Assembly: GCA_016794465.1 (NCBI GenBank)
Contig: JAEUKA010000050.1
Location: 42,166-106,165, forward strand
Length of the DNA stretch: 64,000 nucleotides
Direction: 5' to 3'
From: Myxococcales bacterium
GTDB taxonomy: Bacteria > Myxococcota_A > Polyangia > Palsa-1104 > JAEUJZ01
Both the position numbers and the translations under genes were made by a program. Positions 13,443 through 20,982 of this stretch are shown here, piece after piece. The first letter of the stretch is position 1; each line of letters opens with the position of its first letter. The notes under the pieces are model-generated. The model did not search any database, had not been told where the DNA came from, and worked only from the letters and a program-made list of their open reading frames with translations.

Positions 13443-14639
13443 TCACTCCTCCTCTGCAAACGTACTCTTTAGGATCGCTCCCTTGAGTGCAAAGACCCCG
13501 TCTACCACCACCAGTTCCCCTTCGCGCAATCCGGAGAGGATTTGCACTTCCCCTGATGCGGACGGACCGAGCGTGACCGGATGAACCTCAAAGTGTCCAT
13601 CGGCTTGGCGTACGAACACCACGTCTCGATCGGCAATCCGCGTCACCGCCGAGAGCGGTACCACCAGTCCGTGTGTCTGCTCGCGGGCATCGTGAAGGGA
13701 TACCCGCGCTTTGCCAAACAGACCCACCTTGAGCAGATCGTTTTGATTGGTGATGGCGATGCGCGTGACTACGGTGCGAGCACTGGCATCGAGCTGTTTT
13801 CCGACTGTCTCTACCACCCCAACAAAGACCGCATCGGGGTAGGCATTCAACCGGACCTCCGCAGTCTGGTTCGGCTGAACCCGCGCTAGGTTTCTTTCGT
13901 ACAAACGTCCGATGAAGTACGCGCGATCGAGATCAATCAGGTCACACAGAATGTGCTCTGCTGTCACAGTCTGACCGACGGTGGCATTGCGGCTCAGGGT
14001 GTATCCGCCAATCGGCGCACGTAGCTCGAAGCGTGCTCCAATGTTGGGAAGCTGCGCATCACCTAACCCAAACGATAGGAGCGATCGGCGAGCAGCTTGC
14101 GCTTCCGACTCGAGTCCGTGCGCTTGGGCTTGCGCATCAAGTAGCTCCTGGTTGGCCGCGAGTCCCTTGGTAGAGAGACTCTCAAGCCGTGCCGCGTTCT
14201 TCTGCGCTGCTAAAGCTCGTGCAGAAGCAGCGGTGTAGGTTGATGCAATTCGCGCCAGCTCGGAGGACTCAAGGATCGCAAGCAGCGCACCGGGCTGGAC
14301 CCGCGCTCCTTCTTTGAAATAGACCGCGCTGATCCGGCCTGGTACCCGCGCTGCAATGCGCACCGAACGATCTGGATCAGCCGCCACTTCGCCCGGTACT
14401 TCCAGAGTCATCGGCAGCGCTTTTGAGATCACTTTGTCGACGCGAATCTTGGCAGCAGCTAGAACTGACGGCGGAAGTCGCACCCGGCTGGGCAGCGGCT
14501 CGTGCTCGGTCGGTTCGTCCTTGTGTGGAGCAGCCACAGGTGCACTCTCGCTTGAGTGTGGTGAGTCCGATTTCGTACAAGAGAAAGTGCACAGGATGGC
14601 CAAGCTCAATGTCAGGAGTGTCTTGGTCAGTTGGGTCAT
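13443..14639 (-). CDS. czcB: CzcB-type periplasmic adaptor (membrane fusion protein), likely lipoprotein
   Basis: 398 residues. A short hydrophobic N-terminus ends in T-F-S-C, with Cys21 as probable lipidation site. Next come the beta-barrel/lipoyl segments (V-A-A-D-P-D-R-S-V, YFKEGARVQPGALL), a helical hairpin (about 130-190) and the second half-lipoyl region (ELRAPIGGYTLSRN). This is the usual MFP/HlyD layout that bridges the RND pump and the TolC-like channel. The start overlaps the stop of the czcC-like gene by 4 bases, and its own stop is 1 base from the czcA start, so the three genes form a tightly coupled operon. Confidence 0.88.
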   Translation of the reverse strand: MTQLTKTLLTLSLAILCTFSCTKSDSPHSSESAPVAAPHKDEPTEHEPLPSRVRLPPSVLAAAKIRVDKVISKALPMTLEVPGEVAADPDRSVRIAARVPGRISAVYFKEGARVQPGALLAILESSELARIASTYTAASARALAAQKNAARLESLSTKGLAANQELLDAQAQAHGLESEAQAARRSLLSFGLGDAQLPNIGARFELRAPIGGYTLSRNATVGQTVTAEHILCDLIDLDRAYFIGRLYERNLARVQPNQTAEVRLNAYPDAVFVGVVETVGKQLDASARTVVTRIAITNQNDLLKVGLFGKARVSLHDAREQTHGLVVPLSAVTRIADRDVVFVRQADGHFEVHPVTLGPSASGEVQILSGLREGELVVVDGVFALKGAILKSTFAEEE

Positions 14640-15994
14640 CGCGGACCTCCTTCGCTGCGCGGAATCAGTGGTTGACCACAGGCCCGCAGTCGCTCTACTC
14701 GTGACAGAGCCTGACCGCGCCGGACTTCAACAGAGCCCATCAGGAACTCGACCAGACTTCGCTGTACGAGCAGCGCATCTCGCGGGGCAAGCTGACGTGA
14801 GGCGAGTGCTTCAGCGATAGCAGCCAGGTCGGTTCGCGCCTGCGCCACCAGCTCCGCAGGATACAGGCGAGCCTGGCTTCGATAGCTGTGCTCACGGTGT
14901 AGGGCGCGCAGGACTTCGGCACGGACTTGACGCTGCAGTCGCTCGATCGTAAGCCCTGCCTGCGTGACTTGGGCCTCCGTCGCAAGGATCTCCCCCGCGC
15001 GGCTGGGTCCAAGCGGAGCTGGCAGGGGCAAAGGGAGAGAGATTCCGGCTCCGAACACTTGCTCATCAAAGCCATCTCGCTGCGCCAGGAATGACAGCGT
15101 AAGGTTTGGCGCCCGTTCTCTCCGCAGGACTTGCACCCGTGCGATCCGCAGCTCCTGTTCCAGTCGGGCTGCGGCAACATCGCCTCGTAGCATCAGAGCT
15201 TGCGCGACCAGCGCTTCGGTCTGCGCCGCGCCATGGTCATTCCCCGGTAGGGTGTCTAGTGATCCACGGATCTCGCTGAGCGTAGGTTGTCCGAGCTGCG
15301 CGGCCAGAGACACTTTGAGTTCCTCGGTGCGGCGCTCGGCTTCATAGCGGAGTGCGAAGAGACGTGCGGACTCTGCTTGCGCGACCCGGGCATCCACGGG
15401 TGAAGCCAGGGCCGCTTGGGAGCGAGCCGCACCGACGGTGGCAAGCTGCTCAGCAATGGCTGCGACTTCTCGTCCAAGGGTCAGCGTCTCTGCACTTGCG
15501 AGGGCATCGTAGTAGGTGAGTAGCGCTGCACTGGCGACTTCTTGCGCGGTGACCAGGACCCGCCTCTGCTGAGCCGCAATCGCGGTGTCTGCGGCACGTA
15601 CTCTTGCGCTCCTTTGACCTGCGATCTCGAACTCCTGAGCCAGCGCCACATACCAGTTAAAGGTTGTCTGTCCAGCTCCCGAAGCGCCAGCAGTCGGAGG
15701 ACGACGGCCCGCAAAGCTCACTTGAACGCTTGGGTGTGCCGGAAGCAGAGACTGCGCTCGCACGCGCTGACCGCGAAGGACTTGCACTTCCTGCTGCTCA
15801 TTGCGCAGCTCTGGACTCTTTGCAAGCGCACACTCCACAACGGCAATTGGGTCTGTAATGATGTCACACGCCGGGCTTTCAGAGGCCAAGCAGAGTCCGG
15901 GCAGAAGGATCGCAGAGCAGATCCAAGCGCCCAGCAGCTGTCGATAGCGGCTCTGTATTTCCCGACGCACAGGGACAGAATCGAGGAAGCGCAT
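14636..15994 (-). CDS. czcC: CzcC-type outer-membrane efflux protein (TolC family)
   Basis: 452 residues with an N-terminal signal segment ending near LASES, then two repeats of long Ala/Gln/Glu-rich helices typical of OEP/TolC channels. The Cys residues close to the mature N-terminus and C-terminus (A-C-D and R-A-C-G) may form a disulfide. It supplies the exit duct for the adjacent adaptor and RND pump. A strong GGAGAGGAG lies just before the ATG. It is the first of the three overlapping pump genes; the small Cys-rich gene at 16076-16495 is about 80 bases upstream on the same strand. Confidence 0.86.
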   Translation of the reverse strand: MRFLDSVPVRREIQSRYRQLLGAWICSAILLPGLCLASESPACDIITDPIAVVECALAKSPELRNEQQEVQVLRGQRVRAQSLLPAHPSVQVSFAGRRPPTAGASGAGQTTFNWYVALAQEFEIAGQRSARVRAADTAIAAQQRRVLVTAQEVASAALLTYYDALASAETLTLGREVAAIAEQLATVGAARSQAALASPVDARVAQAESARLFALRYEAERRTEELKVSLAAQLGQPTLSEIRGSLDTLPGNDHGAAQTEALVAQALMLRGDVAAARLEQELRIARVQVLRRERAPNLTLSFLAQRDGFDEQVFGAGISLPLPLPAPLGPSRAGEILATEAQVTQAGLTIERLQRQVRAEVLRALHREHSYRSQARLYPAELVAQARTDLAAIAEALASRQLAPRDALLVQRSLVEFLMGSVEVRRGQALSRVERLRACGQPLIPRSEGGPR

Positions 15995-16075
15995 TGCTCC
16001 TCTCCTTCCATGAGCGAGTTGGATGGACTACGTCCTGTGCACTGCGTGATGCGCGCAGCGCACCGAACCAATGAT

Positions 16076-16495
16076 CTATGTTCTAGGCTGCTGGCAACGC
16101 GGTGGGCGGAAGATGTCGATGGTCAGCGGACTGTCGTAGAGCCAGACGACTTGGGGGAGATCGAGAAGCTGCGGTGGCTCCAACCGGGTGAGGAGCGGAC
16201 TGCCCAGCGGACTTGCGAGGAGTGGACGACTGGCATGGGCACAGCTACAGGTCGGACAGAACGGCGGACACTCTGCGTCTGCTGATTCCTCTTCATTTGG
16301 GCAGCGATCCGCGCAGTGCTTGGCATCGGCAACTGGCTCGAAGTAGTCCGCCACTGCATGCGTAATGCCGAGGAGCTGCGCCAAGCTGAGCAGGACCGCC
16401 GCATACCACACCACTGCGCGTCGGCCCCGGCCTGTCAGAAGAAGCCTCAGGCCGAGCAGTGAAGCGAAGCGTCGCGATGTGTGCCTTGATTGCAT
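16076..16495 (-). CDS. Small membrane-associated Cys-rich protein preceding the efflux operon
   Basis: 139 residues from the ATG at 16495 (a GTG at 16510 would add five). A basic N-terminus leads into one hydrophobic helix (AVVWYAAVLLSLAQLL), followed by a Cys-rich stretch, C-A-D-R-C then C-P-P-F-C-P-T-C-S-C-A-H, that could hold metal outside the membrane. It lies about 80 bases upstream of the pump genes on the same strand, so a metal-sensing or chaperone role with the pump is plausible but inferred. The pattern recalls small DUF2946-like proteins of metal operons; I am not certain of the family. Confidence 0.5.
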   Translation of the reverse strand: MQSRHTSRRFASLLGLRLLLTGRGRRAVVWYAAVLLSLAQLLGITHAVADYFEPVADAKHCADRCPNEEESADAECPPFCPTCSCAHASRPLLASPLGSPLLTRLEPPQLLDLPQVVWLYDSPLTIDIFRPPRCQQPRT

Positions 16496-16583
16496 GCGCA
16501 ATGCCCACACTACGTATCACAGAGCGAGGATGCGGAAGATCAGAATCTGCTCCCGAAGTGCCCGCCTCACTTAGGACGCTCTC

Positions 16584-17777
16584 CTAGACGTGGGCGTGGC
16601 GACGTGACCATAGGAAGTATTTCTCGAATGCGACCTTGGCCCAGTGTGCTTCCGGACCGGGAATGATGAACTCATGCTCACGCGGACTCAGCATGTGATC
16701 ACCGACAATAATCATTCCCATGTTGCCGGTGTCCATGATGCAGTACGCGGACATGTCATCGAACTTGGCGTGCTGTTTCGGGAGTCCTTTGATGTCAGCG
16801 ACGATATTTCGGACAGCAGTCTTCGCCATCTGTTCGGTCGGATAGCCGGTCTTGGGAACGCCACACGGAACCGGAGTCTGTCCCGGTGGCTTGACATGAA
16901 CCGCGACACCCGCTGCATACAGGTTCGGATACTGCGGATGCTGATAGGAATCATCCACCTCTAGGAATCCGTTGGTGTTGGCGAGACCGGGCGTATTCCT
17001 GACCGCATCGACTCCCAGAAAGCGCGGCATCACCATCGTAAACTTGGACGGATAGAACTCGCCACTTTCAAGGAGAACTCCGTCCGCCTTCACCTCTTTG
17101 ATCGAAGCGTTAAGGTGGGTCCCGATGTGATAGTGGGAGAACATCCACTCGCACATCTTCTGTGCATTCCCAAAGCCACCGATTCCGAAGTGCGCGGCGA
17201 ACGGCTCGGCGGTCAGGTAGGTAAGCGACGCCTTCTCTTGCAGCTTGTGCTTGGCGATTTGATAGCGAACATTGAACAGGAACTCGTACGCAGCGCCGAA
17301 ACAGGCCGCTCCTTGTGCGGACGCAATCACCACCGGACCGGGGTCCTCTAGGAACTTGTTCCAAGCCAGCCGCGTCCGCTCTGCCACCGCCAGTCCTACG
17401 ATCGAATGGGAGTGCTCACGCAGACCCGGAATGTAGTCGTAGTCCACCTTGGGTCCAGTCCCGATCAGCAGATAATCATAGGACACCGGCTCGCCTTCCT
17501 TCAGGAGGACTTTGTTCTCTGCTGGTAGGAATCCGCTGACCTCTTGTTCGAGGAACTCGATCCCGTGACTCTTGTAGATCGGACGGACATCGAAGGTGAT
17601 GTCCTTTTCCTCTCGGAGTCCAAACGGATACCAAATCAGCGACGGAAAAAACAGGAACTGATGGGTATTGGCAATGACGGTGATGTCATGGTTATCACCA
17701 ACCAACTCCTTCAGTTCTAGCGCAGCGGTGTAGCCAGCAAAGCTTGTCCCAACAATCACGATTCGCTTACGACCCAT
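16584..17777 (-). CDS. sqr: Sulfide:quinone oxidoreductase-like FAD flavoprotein
   Basis: 397 residues. An N-terminal FAD-binding Rossmann motif (V-I-V-G-T-S-F-A-G) and TPVPCGVPKTGY near residue 310 place it in the SQR/flavocytochrome c family, which oxidises sulfide and passes electrons to quinone at the membrane. Of the three redox cysteines of classical SQR, Cys159 (AACFG) and Cys346 (AYCIMD) are kept, while the first position reads I-V-G-L with no Cys. An amphipathic C-terminus (KVAFEKYFLW) fits membrane docking. AGGAG precedes the ATG. It lies 33 bases downstream of the tiny ORF at 17811-17993. Across the divergent promoter sits an ArsR-rhodanese regulator, which supports a sulfur role. 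Confidence 0.8.
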   Translation of the reverse strand: MGRKRIVIVGTSFAGYTAALELKELVGDNHDITVIANTHQFLFFPSLIWYPFGLREEKDITFDVRPIYKSHGIEFLEQEVSGFLPAENKVLLKEGEPVSYDYLLIGTGPKVDYDYIPGLREHSHSIVGLAVAERTRLAWNKFLEDPGPVVIASAQGAACFGAAYEFLFNVRYQIAKHKLQEKASLTYLTAEPFAAHFGIGGFGNAQKMCEWMFSHYHIGTHLNASIKEVKADGVLLESGEFYPSKFTMVMPRFLGVDAVRNTPGLANTNGFLEVDDSYQHPQYPNLYAAGVAVHVKPPGQTPVPCGVPKTGYPTEQMAKTAVRNIVADIKGLPKQHAKFDDMSAYCIMDTGNMGMIIVGDHMLSPREHEFIIPGPEAHWAKVAFEKYFLWSRRHAHV

Positions 17778-17810
17778 GAGGTTCTCCTATCGTTTCCGCT
17801 TGTCGATGTT

Positions 17811-17993
17811 TCAGTTGTTGCGTTTTGTTTCGGGATGTTTCAGTTCTAGCTCGTTCTTGTCGTCGCGATGACACGCCGACCGGCGTGGATTGGGAACCGC
17901 TCACGTCTTGACGCCGAGACGGGGCAAAAGCCAAAACTGCAACACAAACCACAGAGCCATACCCCCCATCAGGACCAGCGTTGACTTGTCCAT
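17811..17993 (-). CDS. Small membrane protein, candidate UGA-readthrough selenoprotein
   Basis: An ATG at 17993 with a perfect AAGGAG eight to nine bases upstream opens a 30-codon frame: one transmembrane helix ending in L-P-R-L-G-V-K-T, then TGA at 17901-17903. If TGA is read through, the frame continues 29 more residues as a soluble charged tail containing one Cys (R-S-A-C-H) and ends at TGA 17811-17813, just before the SQR ribosome site. Thirteen bases after the first TGA lies a perfect 6-bp hairpin with a GGUC loop, the geometry of a bacterial SECIS. If there is no readthrough the product is the 30-residue helix alone (17901-17993). The start is well supported; selenocysteine is inference. 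Confidence 0.5.
17873..17888 (-). promoter_or_regulatory. Hairpin with GGUC loop, candidate bacterial SECIS
   Basis: On the minus strand CACGCC and GGCGTG pair perfectly around a GGTC loop. The stem begins 13 bases, and the loop 19 bases, after the in-frame TGA of the small ORF. In E. coli fdhF the SECIS presents a GGUC-containing loop about 18 bases after its UGA. No T-run follows, so it is not a standard intrinsic terminator. Confidence 0.4.
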
Positions 17994-18144
17994 ATTACAC
18001 TCCTTCGATGCCTATATTTTGCAAGCGCCATGCCAGTTGTCTCTGGTGGCAGAGGCCATGACAACGCCTCCCTGTCCAGACAGCGTGCGCATCTTGAGGC
18101 TGCTGTCAAGACACTCTGTGACTGGGAACTGATGCAGTCTTGCA

Positions 18145-18166
18145 TATTCAAGCAAACGATTGAATA
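18145..18166. promoter_or_regulatory. Inverted repeat, probable ArsR-family operator
   Basis: TATTCAA and TTGAATA form a perfect 7-bp inverted repeat with an 8-base spacer, ending 9 bases before the start of the arsR-rhodanese gene. ArsR-family repressors bind AT-rich dyads of this kind. Its position suggests autoregulation, and possibly control of the divergent small ORF-SQR operon that starts 150 bases away. Confidence 0.5.
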
Positions 18167-18175
18167 CTAGAACGC

Positions 18176-18871
18176 ATGGCGACATCCCATCGGCAGTTCA
18201 AGGACCGTATCTATGAGCAGTTTTCTCGGATTGGGAAGGCAGTCTCTGCGCCCAAGCGGATCGAGCTGCTCGACTTGCTCTGCCAGGGTCCACGGACGGT
18301 TGAGTCTCTCGCACAGCAGGCATCACTCTCGGTCGCGAACGCTTCCCAACACCTGCGGGTGCTCCGGGCCGCGCGGCTGATTGAGTCCGAAAAGCAGGGG
18401 CTCTACGTGGAGTATCGAGTGGCCGATGTGGAGGTCTGCCGCTTTTTCTTCGCGCTGCGAAAGCTCGCAGACTCGCACCTTGCGGAGGTTGCTCAGGTTA
18501 CCCAGACGTACTTTGCGCAGCGTGGGGTGATGGCAGCTGCGTCCGCTGTATCCGGTGATGAGCTGCTGCGCCGCGTCCGAAACGGAGAAGTCCTCGTGCT
18601 GGATGTCAGGCCGGAAGAGGAGTTCCGTGCCGGACACATTCCGGGTGCGCGATCGATTCCGATTGCCGAGCTGAAGGCGCGACTTCGGGAGCTGCCGAGA
18701 GGCCGTGAGATTGTCGCCTACTGTCGCGGACCGTACTGCGTGATGGCAGTGGACGCCGTCGAGCTTTTGCGCAAGCACGGCTATCGGGCGCAGCGCATGG
18801 AACAGGGGGTCGTTGACTGGCGTGCGCGCGGCTGGCGGGTTGAAAAGGAGCGGGAAAGAGTCCTGTCATGA
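18176..18871 (+). CDS. ArsR-family transcriptional regulator fused to a rhodanese domain
   Basis: 231 residues. The N-terminal winged helix (about 20-95) contains SVANASQHLRVLR, the recognition helix of ArsR/SmtB proteins. The C-terminal half (about 125-225) is a rhodanese domain with D-V-R at 143-145, GHIPGARSIP and the active-site loop CRGPYC with Cys183 and Cys188. Such fusions are thought to sense sulfane sulfur or persulfide through the rhodanese Cys and release DNA. The gene lies divergent from the SQR operon and overlaps the MFS gene by four bases (ATGA), which fits a sulfide/persulfide-responsive unit. No clear ribosome site precedes the ATG. It overlaps no other strong ORF. Confidence 0.85.
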   Translation: MATSHRQFKDRIYEQFSRIGKAVSAPKRIELLDLLCQGPRTVESLAQQASLSVANASQHLRVLRAARLIESEKQGLYVEYRVADVEVCRFFFALRKLADSHLAEVAQVTQTYFAQRGVMAAASAVSGDELLRRVRNGEVLVLDVRPEEEFRAGHIPGARSIPIAELKARLRELPRGREIVAYCRGPYCVMAVDAVELLRKHGYRAQRMEQGVVDWRARGWRVEKERERVLS

Positions 18872-20094
18872 GCGAGGTGCAGCTCGGCCTGCGTAACAAC
18901 CTGGCGCAGTTTTCGCTGTTGGTCGTCGTCAATGCGATGGTGGGCGCGATGGTTGGGATGGAGCGCACAATCCTGCCGCCGATTGCCGAGCAGGAGTTCC
19001 ACCTTGCCGCGAAGTCCGCCGTGCTCTCCTTCATCGTCGTGTTCGGAGTCACCAAGGCGCTGACCAATTACCTCGCCGGGCGACTCTCAGATCACTTGGG
19101 TCGCAAGCAGATTCTCGTCGCTGGTTGGCTCGTCGCGACTCCTGTTCCGTTCCTGCTGATGTGGGCCCCAAGCTGGTCGTGGGTGCTGTTTGCCAACGCG
19201 CTGCTCGGAGTCAGTCAGGGGCTTACGTGGTCCACAACGGTGATCATGAAGATCGATCTGGCAGGACCATCGCGGCGCGGACTGGCGATGGGACTGAATG
19301 AGTTCGCGGGCTATTTTGCCGTCGCTGGAAGTGCGCTTGCGACCGGCTTTCTGGCTGCACGCTACGGACTCCGTCCCCAGCCGTTTTATCTTGGGATTGG
19401 CGTTGCTGCGATCGGACTCCTGCTCTCTGCATGCTTGGTTCGCGACACCAAGCATCACGTCACGACGGAATCGAAGCTCCACGGAGACTCACCCGCCGCA
19501 GCGATTCCCACCCAGCGCGAGGTCTTCTGGCGCACGACTCTGCTCGAAAAAAACCTGTCGAGCGTTAGCCAGGCAGGACTCGTCAACAACCTCAACGATG
19601 GCATGGCGTGGGGCCTGTTTCCGTTGCTGTTTGCTGCGGCCAAGATGAGCCTTGAACAGATTGGTACGCTTGCTGCGATCTATCCGGCGACCTGGGGTCT
19701 GGCTCAGCTTGTGACCGGCGCAGGATCGGACATTCTGGGTCGCAAGTGGTTGATTGCTTCTGGCATGTGGGTGCAGGCGGTAGGAATCGCGATCGTAGTC
19801 CTATCAAGTGGTTTTCCGGGCTTTGCGATCGGCGCTGCGCTGCTTGGGATTGGCACGGCGATGGTCTATCCAACGCTGCTCGCTGCTATCGGAGATGTTG
19901 CGCATCCGGCATGGCGCGGATCGGCTGTGGGCGTCTATCGGCTGTGGCGAGATCTCGGCTACGCGATCGGTGCCGTACTGGCGGGAATCACAGCGGATCT
20001 GTTCGGACTCCCGGCGGCAGTGTGGCTGGTTGCGGCACTGACGTTCGCATCCGGTGTCATCGTTGCTGTCCGCATGCGCGAGACGCTGCAGTAG
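18868..20094 (+). CDS. MFS transporter
   Basis: 408 residues with twelve predicted hydrophobic helices and the MFS loop 2-3 motif (AGRLSDHLGRKQ), partly repeated in the second half (TGAGSDILGRKW). It starts inside the last codons of the ArsR-rhodanese gene and so is translated with it. Export of a sulfur or metal(loid) compound is the likely role given the context, but the substrate cannot be read from sequence. Confidence 0.85.
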   Translation: MSEVQLGLRNNLAQFSLLVVVNAMVGAMVGMERTILPPIAEQEFHLAAKSAVLSFIVVFGVTKALTNYLAGRLSDHLGRKQILVAGWLVATPVPFLLMWAPSWSWVLFANALLGVSQGLTWSTTVIMKIDLAGPSRRGLAMGLNEFAGYFAVAGSALATGFLAARYGLRPQPFYLGIGVAAIGLLLSACLVRDTKHHVTTESKLHGDSPAAAIPTQREVFWRTTLLEKNLSSVSQAGLVNNLNDGMAWGLFPLLFAAAKMSLEQIGTLAAIYPATWGLAQLVTGAGSDILGRKWLIASGMWVQAVGIAIVVLSSGFPGFAIGAALLGIGTAMVYPTLLAAIGDVAHPAWRGSAVGVYRLWRDLGYAIGAVLAGITADLFGLPAAVWLVAALTFASGVIVAVRMRETLQ

Positions 20095-20122
20095 TCGATC
20101 GCCCAGGTGCGACGAGCCACGG

Positions 20123-20851
20123 TCAGTTGAACTGCTGCTTGCCGGTGACGGTCTGGCCGACTTGGAGCGGAATCCCACTCTCCGTGATCTGCTGATTGTT
20201 GGTCGCGGTGATGCGGAACGTATAGGGGCCCGGTCCGGGGTCGGGACTGTCCGCAACATAGTAGTTATAGGACTGCTGCTGCAGCGACGCCCAGCCCGTT
20301 CCTTGCGAAAGCTCGATGTTCTTGATCGGGAGTCGGCTGTTGCGAACTTGTACCGCCATCCAGTACGGGTTGCTGCCTTCCTTAAAGTGAACTCCGACCG
20401 GCCCGATGGCTGCGCAGGCGACGGGAACCCACGAGATCTTGACCCGTCCTGCTGCCTTGTCGGCAATCATCGTGAAGGCCTCTTCCGACAGATCAAGATC
20501 GCCGCTCTTGCACTCTGGACACAGATCCACAATGCGTACCGATACCGTTCCTTTGGGGCCGGTGACATCGACGCAGGTGCCGCAGACCTGGCTGTTCTGC
20601 CACTGCGGAGCATTCATTGCCGCGACCATCAGGTTGGTTGGGCTCGGATCGTAGGAGCAGGCGCCGCCGCCGGTGGCTCCGTAGTACGTCCCGTCACCCT
20701 GCTGCATCGAGCCGATCGTGGGTTGACTGCCGGGCAGCTGGGGATTATCTGTTCCCCCGTTGTAGTTGGTGGTGGTCGTGCCGCATGCAGTTAGCAGCGA
20801 CGAAGAAAGAGCCAATACAGAGCAGCCAAGGCGGAGTACGGACAGTCTCAT
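20123..20851 (-). CDS. Bacterial expansin (EXLX/YoaJ-like) lipoprotein
   Basis: 242 residues. A signal peptide ends in L-L-T-A-C, a lipobox, followed by a short Gly/Asn/Thr linker. Domain 1 is a six-stranded double-psi barrel with GDGTYYGATGGGACSY, an AAMN segment, VCGTCVDVTGPKG and I-V-D-L-C-P-E-C-K, ending G-D-L-D-L-S. Domain 2 (EGSNPYWMAVQVRN onward) is the carbohydrate-binding beta sandwich. Expansins loosen plant-type or cellulose/peptidoglycan networks without hydrolysis, on the cell surface or secreted. The four Cys of domain 1 likely pair. The gene is preceded by a duplicated AAGGAGTC ribosome site and two hairpins. Confidence 0.9.
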   Translation of the reverse strand: MRLSVLRLGCSVLALSSSLLTACGTTTTNYNGGTDNPQLPGSQPTIGSMQQGDGTYYGATGGGACSYDPSPTNLMVAAMNAPQWQNSQVCGTCVDVTGPKGTVSVRIVDLCPECKSGDLDLSEEAFTMIADKAAGRVKISWVPVACAAIGPVGVHFKEGSNPYWMAVQVRNSRLPIKNIELSQGTGWASLQQQSYNYYVADSPDPGPGPYTFRITATNNQQITESGIPLQVGQTVTGKQQFN

Positions 20852-20856
20852 GGGAG

Positions 20857-20893
20857 GACTCCTTGGTGATTCCGAGCTGACTCCTTTGCGATT
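20857..20893 (-). repeat. Tandem duplication of the expansin ribosome-binding region
   Basis: A roughly 17-base unit (GGAATC, two variable bases, CAAGGAGTC with one mismatch) occurs twice, spaced by 20 bases, right before the expansin ATG. Each copy carries an AAGGAG Shine-Dalgarno core. Confidence 0.55.
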
Positions 20894-20903
20894 CCCAACA
20901 CGG

Positions 20904-20922
20904 CTCCTTGCTCATCAAGGAG
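20904..20922. promoter_or_regulatory. Hairpin in the expansin leader
   Basis: CTCCTTG and CAAGGAG form a perfect 7-bp stem with a 5-base CTCAT loop. One arm contains an AAGGAG-like Shine-Dalgarno complement, so it could compete with the ribosome sites further down. Confidence 0.45.
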
Positions 20923-20930
20923 ACAATCAA

Positions 20931-20969
20931 CAATCAATAAGAATACTTTGAAAGGACTCTTATTGATTG
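20931..20969. terminator. Long inverted repeat between two minus-strand genes
   Basis: CAATCAATAAGA and TCTTATTGATTG form a perfect 12-bp stem with a 15-base loop. It lies just after the stop of the minus-strand gene 20983-21861 and before the expansin. It is AT-rich with no long T-run, so it could be a terminator or a regulatory structure. Confidence 0.4.
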
Positions 20970-20982
20970 GCCGTGCCAGTGC

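Noticed and set aside
17767..17952. Alternative 61-codon frame on the minus strand over the small ORF
   Set aside because: Different frame from the well-placed ATG with AAGGAG, and it runs into the SQR start.
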